NCBI RefSeq assembly: GCF_902493135.1
Contig: NZ_CABUOD010000037.1
Coordinates: 1 to 46,155, forward strand
DNA from: an uncultured Parabacteroides sp.
GTDB taxonomy: Bacteria > Bacteroidota > Bacteroidia > Bacteroidales > Tannerellaceae
Reading direction: 5' to 3'
Length of the DNA stretch: 46,155 nucleotides
Translations under genes and position numbers: made by a program
Shown here: in pieces, positions 1 through 7,753 of the stretch
Layout of the letters: each line of letters begins with the position of its first letter
Position numbering within the stretch: position 1 is the first letter of the stretch
The notes under the pieces: generated by a model
What the model was told of the DNA's origin: nothing
The model's input: the letters and a program-made list of their open reading frames with translations, nothing else
Database searches by the model: none

Positions 1-196
1 TAGGCAAATATTATATATAGGAAAGGCGAAAACAAATTTATTTTCACAAGATTCAGTTTTTCTTAAATTATCCTCTAAATCCTCCCAGGTTATTTTATGT
101 AATTAGGGTTCACACTGTTTGGAGACTCGATTTTGAAACCTATATGTTTTGTAATCATAAGAATATCCGACCGTTCTGTTTCCTTCAACTTAAATG

Positions 197-375
197 GAAA
201 AGTTTCAGTTGAAAAAAAGTTTGAAACTAAAGTTTCATACATTCGCTTGCTTTGAAACTTCAGTTTCACTTAAGGGAAACTTTAGTTTCATCGGTCGAAA
301 CTAAAGTTTCAAGCCGTGAAACAAAAGTTTCGACCGTGGAGACTTTTGTTTCGCGGTAGGAAACAATGTCGTTTC
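197..375. repeat. Phased array of GAAAC-N4-GTTTC palindromes
   Basis: Palindromic units of 14 bp (GAAAC, four variable bases, GTTTC) begin at 223, 254, 276, 297, 318 and 339 (the last with one mismatch, GAGAC). A 16-bp version with a six-base centre lies at 360-375, and a degenerate short copy (GAAAAGTTTC) at 197-206. From 276 on, the start-to-start distance is exactly 21 bp, two helical turns, so the dyads sit on one face of the DNA. The 7-bp spacers between the last units carry CGGT or its complement ACCG (ATCGGTC, AAGCCGT, GACCGTG, GCGGTAG), so the full repeat is longer than the palindrome. It is AT-rich and non-coding. It is most like a clustered protein-binding site (operator or iteron type); the binding protein is unknown. 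Confidence 0.85.
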
Positions 376-477
376 ACTTATCTTCCTTTTTATCCCCGGA
401 ACCTGGGGGATATGTTGCATAAACGGCATTGTTTTGTTCTGTAACCCATATATTTTGGAAAATAGTGGGCATTTTTT

Positions 478-508
478 CTTGTTGATTCGGAAAACCTATT
501 TACCTTTG
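478..508 (+). promoter_or_regulatory. Bacteroidetes-type promoter for the 512-785 RNA
   Basis: TACCTTTG at 501-508 exactly matches the Bacteroidetes -7 consensus TAnnTTTG. A weak -33 element (CTTG, 478-481) lies 19 bp upstream. The predicted start, a few bases after 508, coincides with the first base of a closed stem at 512, which supports a real RNA 5' end there. Confidence 0.6.
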
Positions 509-511
509 CAA

Positions 512-785
512 CGATTCCGTAGTGGGCAGCGGCTCACAGAGCGCGGGATCGTTTACATATTGTAAGCATTTTACGAAGATTATTCCTAATTGAAAATCTG
601 GTAAATTTTTAAGTGTTGCGGAATAATAGACAGTAAATGCTTGCGCTGATTACGTATAAATTCTTCTACCATTATTATGGGAAGAGTATGTTATATCGTA
701 TAGGCGCGGGCTATTGTTCTATTATTGCAACACGGGCTTACCAGAGCCTTCAATTAAATAATAGACAATAGACCCGCGTTTTTTT
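512..785 (+). ncRNA. Candidate structured non-coding RNA (or terminated leader RNA)
   Basis: This segment of about 274 nt is bounded by a consensus promoter and a strong intrinsic terminator and has no good ORF. The 5' domain folds as an outer stem (512-519 with 544-551) enclosing a 6-bp hairpin (GTGGGC 522-527 with GCTCAC 532-537, loop AGCG). The 3' domain is a long hairpin at 705-778 followed by seven Ts. The 11-mer AATAATAGACA occurs twice, at 622-632 and 757-767, and both copies can pair with 715-726, so two mutually exclusive folds are possible. It does not show the hallmarks of tmRNA, RNase P RNA or SRP RNA. A Bacteroidales small RNA, a 6S-like RNA, or an attenuating leader for the gene at 881 are the options. 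Confidence 0.5.
705..785 (+). terminator. Long-stem intrinsic terminator
   Basis: Arms 705-726 and 757-778 pair over 21 bp with single-base bulges at about 717 and 772. Inside the apical loop is a small hairpin, GGCTT-ACCA-GAGCC. The stem is closed by CGCGGG/CCCGCG and followed by T779-785. This is a convincing rho-independent terminator ending the RNA that starts near 512 and insulating the gene at 881. Confidence 0.8.
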
Positions 786-880
786 ATGCCCGTTCATAAT
801 CATTCGCGGGGAGTTGCTCTCCCCTTCGTGAAATTAGTTGTTGGATTTTTAAACACTATTTTATTAACAATTAATTTTTA

Positions 881-3800
881 ATGATTATGAACAAGAGATT
901 TTCTACTCTTTTGGCTGCCGTTCTGGTAGCCGGTGGATTGTCTGCTGTAAACGCAAGTCCAGCGGATTTATCTGCAAAGAAGTATTATCATTTGAAGGAA
1001 GCGACATCTAACAAGTATGTTGGCCTGTCTGATGAGACTCTAAAGGCCGATAGCTTGTGCCTGTATGACCCTGCAACTTTAACAGTAAAGCAGGTTGATC
1101 AGCTGTTGTGGAGCGTTTCAGAGAAACGTGTTGCTACTGCAAACGGTGGTGTAGTTTATCAGTATGAGTTTACAAACAAATATACTGGTGAAAAACTCTC
1201 TATGGACCCGAGTCGTGCTAATCACAACTTAGATGCTACAGCTGCAATGGGTGTTCGTCCGGGTAGTGTAAAGGTTTGGTCACAAAGTACTCAGATTACA
1301 CAAACAGAAACGAGTTTCAATTTGACTTATACTGTAAAAGCAGATAAGGCTGCAAAAGACTCTGTTCTGTGGTTGGCAACAGGCGATAACACAATCAAGT
1401 TGATGTCTGTTGTAGGTGCTGGTGCAACTGCCACTTCCCCAGCTAATTTCCAATTAGTCTCTCCGGCTCCGGTAGCTTTGGATGCCACTGCTTTGGCTGC
1501 AGTTATGTCTTCTGAAGGCTTTAAACTGAACTTCAAGACAAATGCAACTTCGGACGCTTATGAAAATCCGTTTACGAAGTATACGTTGAAGGCTGTGGCT
1601 GCTACTGAAATAAATGGTACTCATCCGATTCATGCATTATTGAATCCTGACCCAAGTTTTGATGCTGCAAGAAATGCTGCACTTGAAAAAATGAATACAG
1701 CAAAAACTACTGTGGAAGCTGCTATTTTACTATTAGATCAACGTCTTAAATCGTTTATTGATGGTGCACCTTATAACGCAGGTAGTGGTGCTGCAGTTAC
1801 ATTTGGAACGGCAAATGCTGCTGAAGGATATTCTACTGAAAATGCTGATGCAGATAAAGCAGCTCTTGATGCTTTAAAAACCAGTGGCTCTGCCTATGCA
1901 TTATTGGGGTCTGGTGATCAGACAAAAATAGACGCTGTTACAACTTTGGCTGCTGCTGTTAAAACGCAAGCCGATGGAACTTTGCTTGGAACAGAGTTGG
2001 GCACTTACACTGCTGCCGCTGCAAAAATCGCAATAATAACTGCTGATGCTGCAACTTTGACTACTACTACGGCTGACTGTTTATCTTTAGGCGCTTTATT
2101 TGCTGGCCCTGAAGTTGAAACAAGCTTTGATGCATTTAATAATGCTATTTGGGCCTGGAATCCTACTGCTACAACGGGCAATTTAACAACAGCGAATCCA
2201 ACTAATTTTGTAGGATCAACTCAATATTCTGCTGCCGCTTCTGCTTTAAATGCATTGTTTGATGCAGCGTTGGCTACAGCAGATGCAACGATAGCAAAAG
2301 CATATACTACTGCCGCAGGCAAAACGACTTGTACTCGTGGAGCAACTACATCTACTATTTCAAATGCTGTTTACTTGGAGGCTGTAGGACAGAAATCATC
2401 TGATGCAGATGCTGTTCGTCCTCAGATGTATGTAGTAGCTGATACGGTTCGTTTAACACCGACTCAGGATTATGTACGTTTTTCTGTGGATACATTGGCT
2501 TATGCCTCTTATGGAACGACGAACACTGGTAATGCTGCTGCAAAAGGAAGAAACAGTTTGTTACCTTATGCATTCAAATTTACAAAGTATGTAGATAATG
2601 TAAATGGTGACTCTTTAGCAATTGAAACTTGGGCTCCTAAAGCTCCTTATAATGACCAGTTGTGGCGTGAAGTCTATTTTAATGATTTTGCAATAATAGA
2701 TCAGGCAGCCGTTGTCGGTTACCGCAAATCTCAGAACCAGATCCAGATCACTCCGATTTTGAAGAGCTCTTCTGATTATAATCCTGATAATGTTGCAAAC
2801 TTCACAACCGTAATCTCTTTCAACATGGGTGATGCAAAAACAGATCTGGACACAAAAGCTTACTACTTCATTATTTCTAAGAATAATGCAGACAAGGCTG
2901 ATGCAAGCAAGTTGAATGCTAATAGAGACAAAGCATTCTATACTACAACTGCATTTGGTGATTCTTCTGTTTTGGTCTCTCGTTCACAGTGGACTGTTGA
3001 ACAAGAAGTTGCCGGTACAAACAATTATGTATTTATGAACCGTGAAACAGGTGTGACATTAGGTGGCAAGCTGTTTACTGTAGATGCCGATAATAATATC
3101 TATGCGATGGGTTCGGATACGATCCAGTTGGCAGTTGTCGCTCTTCCGGAGGGTGAAGCCGGTAAATATGTTGGTTACAAACATATTACTGATTTCAACC
3201 AGGTAAATACAAAATATGCATTGCAGGTTAAATCATTCCTGAGCGGTGATGCTGCCGGCTATATGGTCATGAAGAAAGATTCTTCTTTGGCATTCGTTAA
3301 GGGTGAAATTGAAGATGCACAGATGGTTAAGATGACACAGGAATCTATAGAAGCTATGGCAGACGATTCTTCTCATATCGCTTCTTACAGCTTGATGGCT
3401 GACGAAAAGTATTATCTGGTTAAAAACACATCGAATCAGCTTGTATTTACAACTGTAAAACCGACTGCTGCTACAGTATTCGCACTGCGTGCAACAAAGA
3501 ATGAAGGTCAGTATGAAGTATTGGTTGGTGCTGTCGCTGCTAAGAAATTTACTCCTGCAAATCAGCTGACAGTTGATCAGAACGGTAACGTTTCATTGGT
3601 TGCTACAACTGCTACGAACGCTTATGTATTCGACATGGTTGAAGAACCGTCTCCTGCTTCTTTGATCACGCTGCCGAAGCATGTAACTATCAAAACATCT
3701 ACAGGCGACAATTTCGCAATGGACGCTAAGAATAATGGTGTTGCTGTTCGCGAAGGCGACTTGAAGGCTGCATACGCTGAATCTGACTTCGTTTTCTGGT

Positions 3801-4513
3801 TGGATACTGCAAAATATGAAGACCAGGCTGTTCCTTCTTATTATCTTACAAAGGGTGTTGCTGCTACCGAAGGTGTTGAAGCAAGCCGTCTGTTCATGTA
3901 CAACGCAAAAGATTCAGCAGCTGTTACAGCTTTGAAGGATAAATATACGGCTTATAGCGCAACTCGTTTTGTATTCCGCGAAGCTAAGACTTATGGCGCC
4001 GATTCTCTGATTGTCATGAATTATGACAGCAAGTTGAAAGAAATGGCTCCTGATACTGTAACAATCGATTCTAAAGCAGGTGCCGGTAAGGGTGCAAACA
4101 AGACTACATTGCTGAAGGGTATCAATAACTTCCGTTTCGAATTTGTACAGGCTAAGGATGAAGCTGAAGGTGTATACAACGTGAAGAATGTAGCTTCTTC
4201 TGATTACGTTCGTAATTTGAATGGTGTTCTGGTTGTAAGTTCTGCTGCAGAAGGTGTAAAAGTAACTGTAGAAAATGCTTCTGCTCCTACTTCAAACGAA
4301 GCAATCAACGCATCTGAAGTAGCTGTAATCACTCAGAAGGGCGCTGTAAGAATCGTTAACGCTGAAGGCAAGAAAGTTGTTATCACTAACATCTTAGGCC
4401 AGGAAGTAGCTAACACAGTTATCACTTCAAGCAACGCAACAATCGCTGCTCCGGCAGGTGTGGTAGTAGTAGCTGTCGAAGGTGAAGCAGCTGTCAAGGC
4501 AATTGTAAAATAA
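881..4513 (+). CDS. Large secreted protein with DUF6383-like C-terminal domain
   Basis: This is a 1210-residue exported protein. It starts with a signal peptide (MNKRFSTLLAAVLVAGG, cleavage likely after VNA near residue 25); the ATG at 887 is an equally good start. The middle (about 250-520) is very rich in Ala and Thr and looks repetitive and low in complexity. The rest is predicted beta-rich, with recurrent KYY-L/KYVGY-type segments. The last ~75 residues (GAVRIVNAEGKKVVITNILG onward) resemble the DUF6383 domain of Parabacteroides and also the beta-sandwich type A sorting domain of type IX secretion, which has the same NxLGQxV core. No catalytic motif is visible. A surface or extracellular structural role is inference. 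It is monocistronic, with a terminator directly downstream. Confidence 0.75.
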   Translation: MIMNKRFSTLLAAVLVAGGLSAVNASPADLSAKKYYHLKEATSNKYVGLSDETLKADSLCLYDPATLTVKQVDQLLWSVSEKRVATANGGVVYQYEFTNKYTGEKLSMDPSRANHNLDATAAMGVRPGSVKVWSQSTQITQTETSFNLTYTVKADKAAKDSVLWLATGDNTIKLMSVVGAGATATSPANFQLVSPAPVALDATALAAVMSSEGFKLNFKTNATSDAYENPFTKYTLKAVAATEINGTHPIHALLNPDPSFDAARNAALEKMNTAKTTVEAAILLLDQRLKSFIDGAPYNAGSGAAVTFGTANAAEGYSTENADADKAALDALKTSGSAYALLGSGDQTKIDAVTTLAAAVKTQADGTLLGTELGTYTAAAAKIAIITADAATLTTTTADCLSLGALFAGPEVETSFDAFNNAIWAWNPTATTGNLTTANPTNFVGSTQYSAAASALNALFDAALATADATIAKAYTTAAGKTTCTRGATTSTISNAVYLEAVGQKSSDADAVRPQMYVVADTVRLTPTQDYVRFSVDTLAYASYGTTNTGNAAAKGRNSLLPYAFKFTKYVDNVNGDSLAIETWAPKAPYNDQLWREVYFNDFAIIDQAAVVGYRKSQNQIQITPILKSSSDYNPDNVANFTTVISFNMGDAKTDLDTKAYYFIISKNNADKADASKLNANRDKAFYTTTAFGDSSVLVSRSQWTVEQEVAGTNNYVFMNRETGVTLGGKLFTVDADNNIYAMGSDTIQLAVVALPEGEAGKYVGYKHITDFNQVNTKYALQVKSFLSGDAAGYMVMKKDSSLAFVKGEIEDAQMVKMTQESIEAMADDSSHIASYSLMADEKYYLVKNTSNQLVFTTVKPTAATVFALRATKNEGQYEVLVGAVAAKKFTPANQLTVDQNGNVSLVATTATNAYVFDMVEEPSPASLITLPKHVTIKTSTGDNFAMDAKNNGVAVREGDLKAAYAESDFVFWLDTAKYEDQAVPSYYLTKGVAATEGVEASRLFMYNAKDSAAVTALKDKYTAYSATRFVFREAKTYGADSLIVMNYDSKLKEMAPDTVTIDSKAGAGKGANKTTLLKGINNFRFEFVQAKDEAEGVYNVKNVASSDYVRNLNGVLVVSSAAEGVKVTVENASAPTSNEAINASEVAVITQKGAVRIVNAEGKKVVITNILGQEVANTVITSSNATIAAPAGVVVVAVEGEAAVKAIVK

Positions 4514-4533
4514 TAGAAACAAACAAATATCCC

Positions 4534-4572
4534 TTGCCGGGGGATGAATCCCCCGGCAACAGGAAGATTTTT
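4534..4572 (+). terminator. Intrinsic terminator after the DUF6383-like gene
   Basis: A perfect 11-bp stem (TTGCCGGGGGA 4534-4544 with TCCCCCGGCAA 4549-4559) with loop TGAA lies 21 bp after the stop codon. A T-rich tract follows at about 4567-4572. Confidence 0.8.
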
Positions 4573-4597
4573 ATAATCAAATAATTCTAAAGTGTTT

Positions 4598-4649
4598 GGC
4601 CGTGTGCCCGTTAAACGGCAACTACCCTGCGATAGGCGAACAGGCGGCC
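4598..4649. other. Possible three-way-junction RNA element
   Basis: This is a GC-rich island in AT-rich surroundings. GGCCG (4598-4602) can pair with CGGCC (4645-4649), enclosing two hairpins: TGCCCGTT/AACGGCA around 4605-4620 and CCTG/CAGG around 4626-4644. It lies beyond the terminator of the upstream gene and beyond the 3' end of the convergent helicase gene. No promoter or T-tract marks a transcript, so this is structure potential only. Confidence 0.3.
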
Positions 4650-4730
4650 GGATTTAATATTAATAATACTAAAGTATATTGAATTGAAAAGTTCAATGTA
4701 GCCTTTCCCCTGTGAAGGATGAAGGCGTAC

Positions 4731-4769
4731 ACAAAACAAGCCTCGGAGGTGGAAACGCTTTCGGGGCTT
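4731..4769 (-). terminator. Probable terminator of the RecD-like helicase gene
   Basis: Read on the minus strand, AAGCCCCG (4769-4762) pairs with CGAGGCTT (4745-4738) over 8 bp including a G-U pair. GTTTTGT follows at 4737-4731. The hairpin begins seven bases after the stop codon of the minus-strand gene. The loop is 16 nt, longer than usual. Confidence 0.5.
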
Positions 4770-4775
4770 CGTCGT

Positions 4776-6194
4776 TTATTTCTCCTCGAACTCTTCCGGC
4801 AGATTCACCAGGTAGAGGCGGTGGGTTGCGCGTGTAAAGGCGGTGTAAAGCCAGCGGTAGAAATCTTCACCAAGCATTTTTTCCGTGATATAGCCGATAT
4901 CCAGAAAGACATTCATCCACTGTCCGCCCTGTGCCTTGTGGCAGGTGACGGCATAGGCAAATTTGACTTGCAGGACGTTGTAGTGCGGATCGGCTTTCAT
5001 CTTTTTCATTTTCCCGGCCTTTGTCGGTATGTCGTCGTAATCTTCGAGGATGGTATAGAAGAGCTTGTCGTTCAGCTCTTTAGGCAGTGCGGGGGCATCT
5101 GTCTGCAAGGTGTCGAGGAGGATCTTGACCTCCATTTCGAGATCGTAATCTTGGAAACGGACCGATACGTCGGCAAAACGGAAACCGTAGAGCTCGTAAG
5201 TCCTTCGTACACGCAGCACTTGTATGATTTCGCCGTTTGCGATGAAGTCCATCTCCTTATTATCGGCAGTCCAGAAATAGTTATTCTTGGCAACCATCAG
5301 CCTGTCGCCGGACGAAAGTTCTTCTTCCCGATACAGGATGCGGTTGCGGATACCATTATTATAGATGGTAGCCCGCTTGTTGGAACGCGAAATGATCATG
5401 GTCTCTTCGATCCCGTCCCGGCTGTAGGCCGAGGAGATCTCTTCGATCAGTTCGTCCCCGTTTACCTTCCTGAAGTCGGTGAAGCCTTTCAGCCTTAGTT
5501 TGGGGAAAATCTCGACCGTCTCGTTTCGCAAAGCATCCCGTAGGCGGGTAGCGTTGAACAAGATCCCGGAGTCTTCGCTTTGGCGTACCACCTGGGTAAG
5601 CGTGATTTCCTGTACCTTCAGATTATATCCCCGCAGTATTTCCGGGTTGAGAGCCGGGCTTTCGGATTGCATGACGGGAGGCAGCTGTGCCACATCGCCC
5701 ATCAGGATCAGGCGGCAGTTTTCACCGGAATAGACATACTGGATCAGGTCGTCCAACAGGCGTCCGGTACCGAAAACGAACGAGTCCAACCCTTCGTTGG
5801 CGATCATCGAGGCTTCGTCCACTATAAAAAGCGTGTCTTTATGCAGATTATCGGCCGGATGAAAACCTGTCGGTTCGTTGGAAAAGGCTTTCTGGCGATA
5901 TATCTTCTTGTGTATCGTGAACGCTTTTTGCCCGGCATAGCCGGAAAATACCTTTGCCGCCCGTCCGGTCGGGGCGAGCAGGATGCTTTTCTGTTTTAGC
6001 TCCGCCATCGTCTTCACCAAGGCTCCGACCAGCGACGTTTTGCCCGTTCCGGCATATCCTTTCAGTAATAAAACCGAATCCGGTTCTTCCGAAAGCAGGA
6101 AACCGGATAGGACATTTAATGCTAAAACCTGGTCTTCGGTCGGATTATATGGGAAATTTTGTGTAATTTGGCGGCTTAAATAACTATTTATCAT
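4776..6194 (-). CDS. RecD-like superfamily 1 DNA helicase
   Basis: This is a 472-residue ATP-dependent DNA helicase of the SF1B (RecD/RecD2-like) type, probably acting in DNA repair or recombination in the cytoplasm. Visible motifs are Walker A GYAGTGKTS (46-54), motif Ia LLAPTGRAAK (about 72-81), Walker B LFIVDEASM (122-130, D126/E127), motif III LMGDVAQLPPV (about 165-175), and near the C-terminus VTCHKAQGGQW and YTAFTRATHRLYLV (motifs V and VI). It lacks the long N-terminal region of full RecD2, as is common for the short Bacteroidetes homologues. No recB or recC neighbour is present. It is transcribed divergently from the gene at 6287. The start is supported by a -7-like box (TACCTTTA) whose predicted transcript begins just upstream of the ATG. 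Confidence 0.9.
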   Translation of the reverse strand: MINSYLSRQITQNFPYNPTEDQVLALNVLSGFLLSEEPDSVLLLKGYAGTGKTSLVGALVKTMAELKQKSILLAPTGRAAKVFSGYAGQKAFTIHKKIYRQKAFSNEPTGFHPADNLHKDTLFIVDEASMIANEGLDSFVFGTGRLLDDLIQYVYSGENCRLILMGDVAQLPPVMQSESPALNPEILRGYNLKVQEITLTQVVRQSEDSGILFNATRLRDALRNETVEIFPKLRLKGFTDFRKVNGDELIEEISSAYSRDGIEETMIISRSNKRATIYNNGIRNRILYREEELSSGDRLMVAKNNYFWTADNKEMDFIANGEIIQVLRVRRTYELYGFRFADVSVRFQDYDLEMEVKILLDTLQTDAPALPKELNDKLFYTILEDYDDIPTKAGKMKKMKADPHYNVLQVKFAYAVTCHKAQGGQWMNVFLDIGYITEKMLGEDFYRWLYTAFTRATHRLYLVNLPEEFEEK

Positions 6195-6217
6195 TTTGAT
6201 CGTAATAATTTTCGCGA

Positions 6218-6225
6218 TAAAGGTA
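6218..6225 (-). promoter_or_regulatory. -7 element of the helicase gene
   Basis: The minus strand reads TACCTTTA, one mismatch from TAnnTTTG, 24 bp upstream of the helicase ATG. No clear -33 box is seen. Confidence 0.45.
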
Positions 6226-6245
6226 GTGTATTAAATATTCTTTTT

Positions 6246-6253
6246 TAAATTTG
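6246..6253 (+). promoter_or_regulatory. -7 element of the 6287-8298 operon
   Basis: TAAATTTG exactly matches TAnnTTTG and ends 33 bp before the first ATG. Together with the minus-strand box at 6218-6225 it makes a compact divergent promoter. Confidence 0.55.
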
Positions 6254-6286
6254 CCGAACGAAATAAATTCAAAAAACATATAAACC

Positions 6287-6916
6287 ATGAAAGTTACATT
6301 AAAGATTTTATTGGCTGTGGCAGTATTACTGCTTGCGTACATGTGCTACAGAAGTATTATGACACCGAAGGAGTTTGATGCTGAAAAGGAACGGCGCGAG
6401 ACTTTGATCAAACAACGTTTGATTGATATCCGTAAAGCTCAGATCGAGTACAAGAACATTCACAAGGTGCATGCCGCTAATTTCGATGAACTGTGTAAGT
6501 TCTTAAAGGACGAAAAATTGCCGTTCCTTATCAAGGAGGGTGTGTTGACGGACGAACAGCTTGAAAAAGGTATGACTGAAAAGGAAGCTGTCAAGAAAGG
6601 ATTGATCAGACGTGACACTATTTGGGTGACAGCTGTAGATACATTGTTCGGCAAAGGCTATAACGTAGACGATTTGCGTAACGTGCCGGAAACAAATGTA
6701 CAGTTCACTATGGATACGGCTACTTTGACTTCCGGTTCCGGCTATACGGTGAAAGTCTTCCAGTGTGGCGTTTTGTATGATGATTATTTGGGCGACCTGA
6801 ACAAGCAGTTGGAGTACAACTTGAAGGATAAGGCTGAAAAGATGAACAAATATCCGGGTCTGCGCGTAGGTTCCGTAGAAGAAATCAATAACAACGCAGG
6901 TAACTGGGAAGATTAA
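6287..6916 (+). CDS. Membrane-anchored hypothetical protein upstream of DUF3822/rsmD
   Basis: This 209-residue protein has an N-terminal transmembrane anchor (about residues 5-24, LKILLAVAVLLLAYMCY). A charged helical segment follows (about 30-60, rich in Glu, Lys and Arg), then a soluble alpha/beta region. No catalytic motif is recognised. The topology, a single N-terminal helix with the rest soluble, is superficially pilin- or PulG-like, but no prepilin peptidase site is seen. It is first in an apparent operon with a DUF3822 protein (9 bp later) and rsmD, an arrangement I recall as conserved in Bacteroidetes. Its function is unknown. Confidence 0.7.
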   Translation: MKVTLKILLAVAVLLLAYMCYRSIMTPKEFDAEKERRETLIKQRLIDIRKAQIEYKNIHKVHAANFDELCKFLKDEKLPFLIKEGVLTDEQLEKGMTEKEAVKKGLIRRDTIWVTAVDTLFGKGYNVDDLRNVPETNVQFTMDTATLTSGSGYTVKVFQCGVLYDDYLGDLNKQLEYNLKDKAEKMNKYPGLRVGSVEEINNNAGNWED

Positions 6917-6925
6917 TGATTGCCT

Positions 6926-7753
6926 ATGGCTATTAACCTGTCTGATAAGTTAACAGCTGATAATTCGGAAAATTACATAATGTCCATCCGGCTCCGGTCG
7001 GGTGGACTTTCTTTTTCCGCATACAGCCCTTCGGTGAACGAGAGTTTCTTCTATAGAGACGTCGAGTTCGACCGGACAAAACCTTATGTCTCTTCCTTGA
7101 AAGAATGTTTCTTCGAAAATGATTTCCTGACCTGGTTCTACAAACAGGTCAATCTGGTTTGTGTCACTCCTCAGTACACGCTTGTGCCGAAAGATGTTTT
7201 TCAGGAGAAACAGAAGGCCGAGCTGCTCGCCTTCGCGTTTTCTTCCCCCGAAGGACGTTGCCTGAGCAATGAACTGAAGGATGAACAGGCGGAATTGATA
7301 TTCGGGGTGGAGGAGGAAGTCTATGAGTTTTGTTCCCGTTCGCTGGTCAATCCCCGTTTTGTCCATCATGTCAGTCCGCTGCTTTCGTTGTGGAAGAAGC
7401 AGAGCCGTGCACGTTTGCCCCGCCAGCTATATGTCGTGCTGCATCGGCGGAGGATGGACGTGGCGTGCTATGCGCAGGGAAACCTGCTTTTCGTGAACTC
7501 GTTCGAGTATGAACATACGGACGATATTTTGTATTATATATTATATGTATGGAAGCAGGCCGGAATGGATCAACAGAAAGACCAGTTGCGTCTTTTCGGC
7601 GATGTGCCTTTACGGAGTGCTATAACAAGCACGTTGCGGAATTATTTACAATACATCGATCCGCTGGAGATCCCTTCCGAAGCCTATCTGCTGGGGCCGG
7701 AAGTGTTGCAGGCTCCGCTGGATCTTATAGCTTTATCATTATGCGAATTATAA
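6926..7753 (+). CDS. DUF3822 family protein
   Basis: This is a cytoplasmic protein of about 275 residues assigned to DUF3822 from overall resemblance and its position immediately before rsmD. DUF3822 proteins are thought to have an actin-like (PilM/RNase H-type) ATPase fold. No signal peptide or membrane segment is present. I chose the ATG at 6926; an in-frame TTG at 6920 would add two residues and is less likely. The gene begins 9 bp after the upstream stop, and its last 13 bp overlap the start of rsmD, so translational coupling is likely. The role is unknown. Confidence 0.7.
   Translation: MAINLSDKLTADNSENYIMSIRLRSGGLSFSAYSPSVNESFFYRDVEFDRTKPYVSSLKECFFENDFLTWFYKQVNLVCVTPQYTLVPKDVFQEKQKAELLAFAFSSPEGRCLSNELKDEQAELIFGVEEEVYEFCSRSLVNPRFVHHVSPLLSLWKKQSRARLPRQLYVVLHRRRMDVACYAQGNLLFVNSFEYEHTDDILYYILYVWKQAGMDQQKDQLRLFGDVPLRSAITSTLRNYLQYIDPLEIPSEAYLLGPEVLQAPLDLIALSLCEL

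Larger units (their letters stand above)
1..880. other. 880-bp non-coding region upstream of the large secreted protein
   Basis: No open reading frame with plausible coding character is seen on either strand. Bases 1-190 are AT-rich with nothing recognisable. About 197-375 is a phased palindrome array. About 376-500 is AT-rich linker. About 501-785 is a probable RNA gene with promoter and terminator. Bases 786-880 form the leader of the downstream gene and include a GGGGAG/CTCCCC hairpin at 808-824. The separate parts are described in their own entries. Confidence 0.7.

Noticed and set aside
223..375. CRISPR array
   Set aside because: The palindromic units are only 14-16 bp and the spacers 7 bp, far too short, and no cas gene is present.
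512..785. tmRNA, RNase P RNA or SRP RNA
   Set aside because: No tRNA-like ends or tag frame, no RNase P GAGGAAAGTCC core, and no SRP GGAA-loop signature could be found.
4598..4649. tRNA gene
   Set aside because: A junction-like fold is possible, but the T-loop GTTCRAN motif and acceptor stem length are missing.
4719..5498. A long plus-strand reading frame of about 259 codons
   Set aside because: It lies antisense to the helicase gene, whose motifs are unmistakable. The translation shows no family features and is typical of antisense frames in GC-richer DNA.
7549..7740. N-terminal extension of RsmD
   Set aside because: The frame is open, but the RsmD family begins at MRIISG, and the upstream part lies within the DUF3822 gene.
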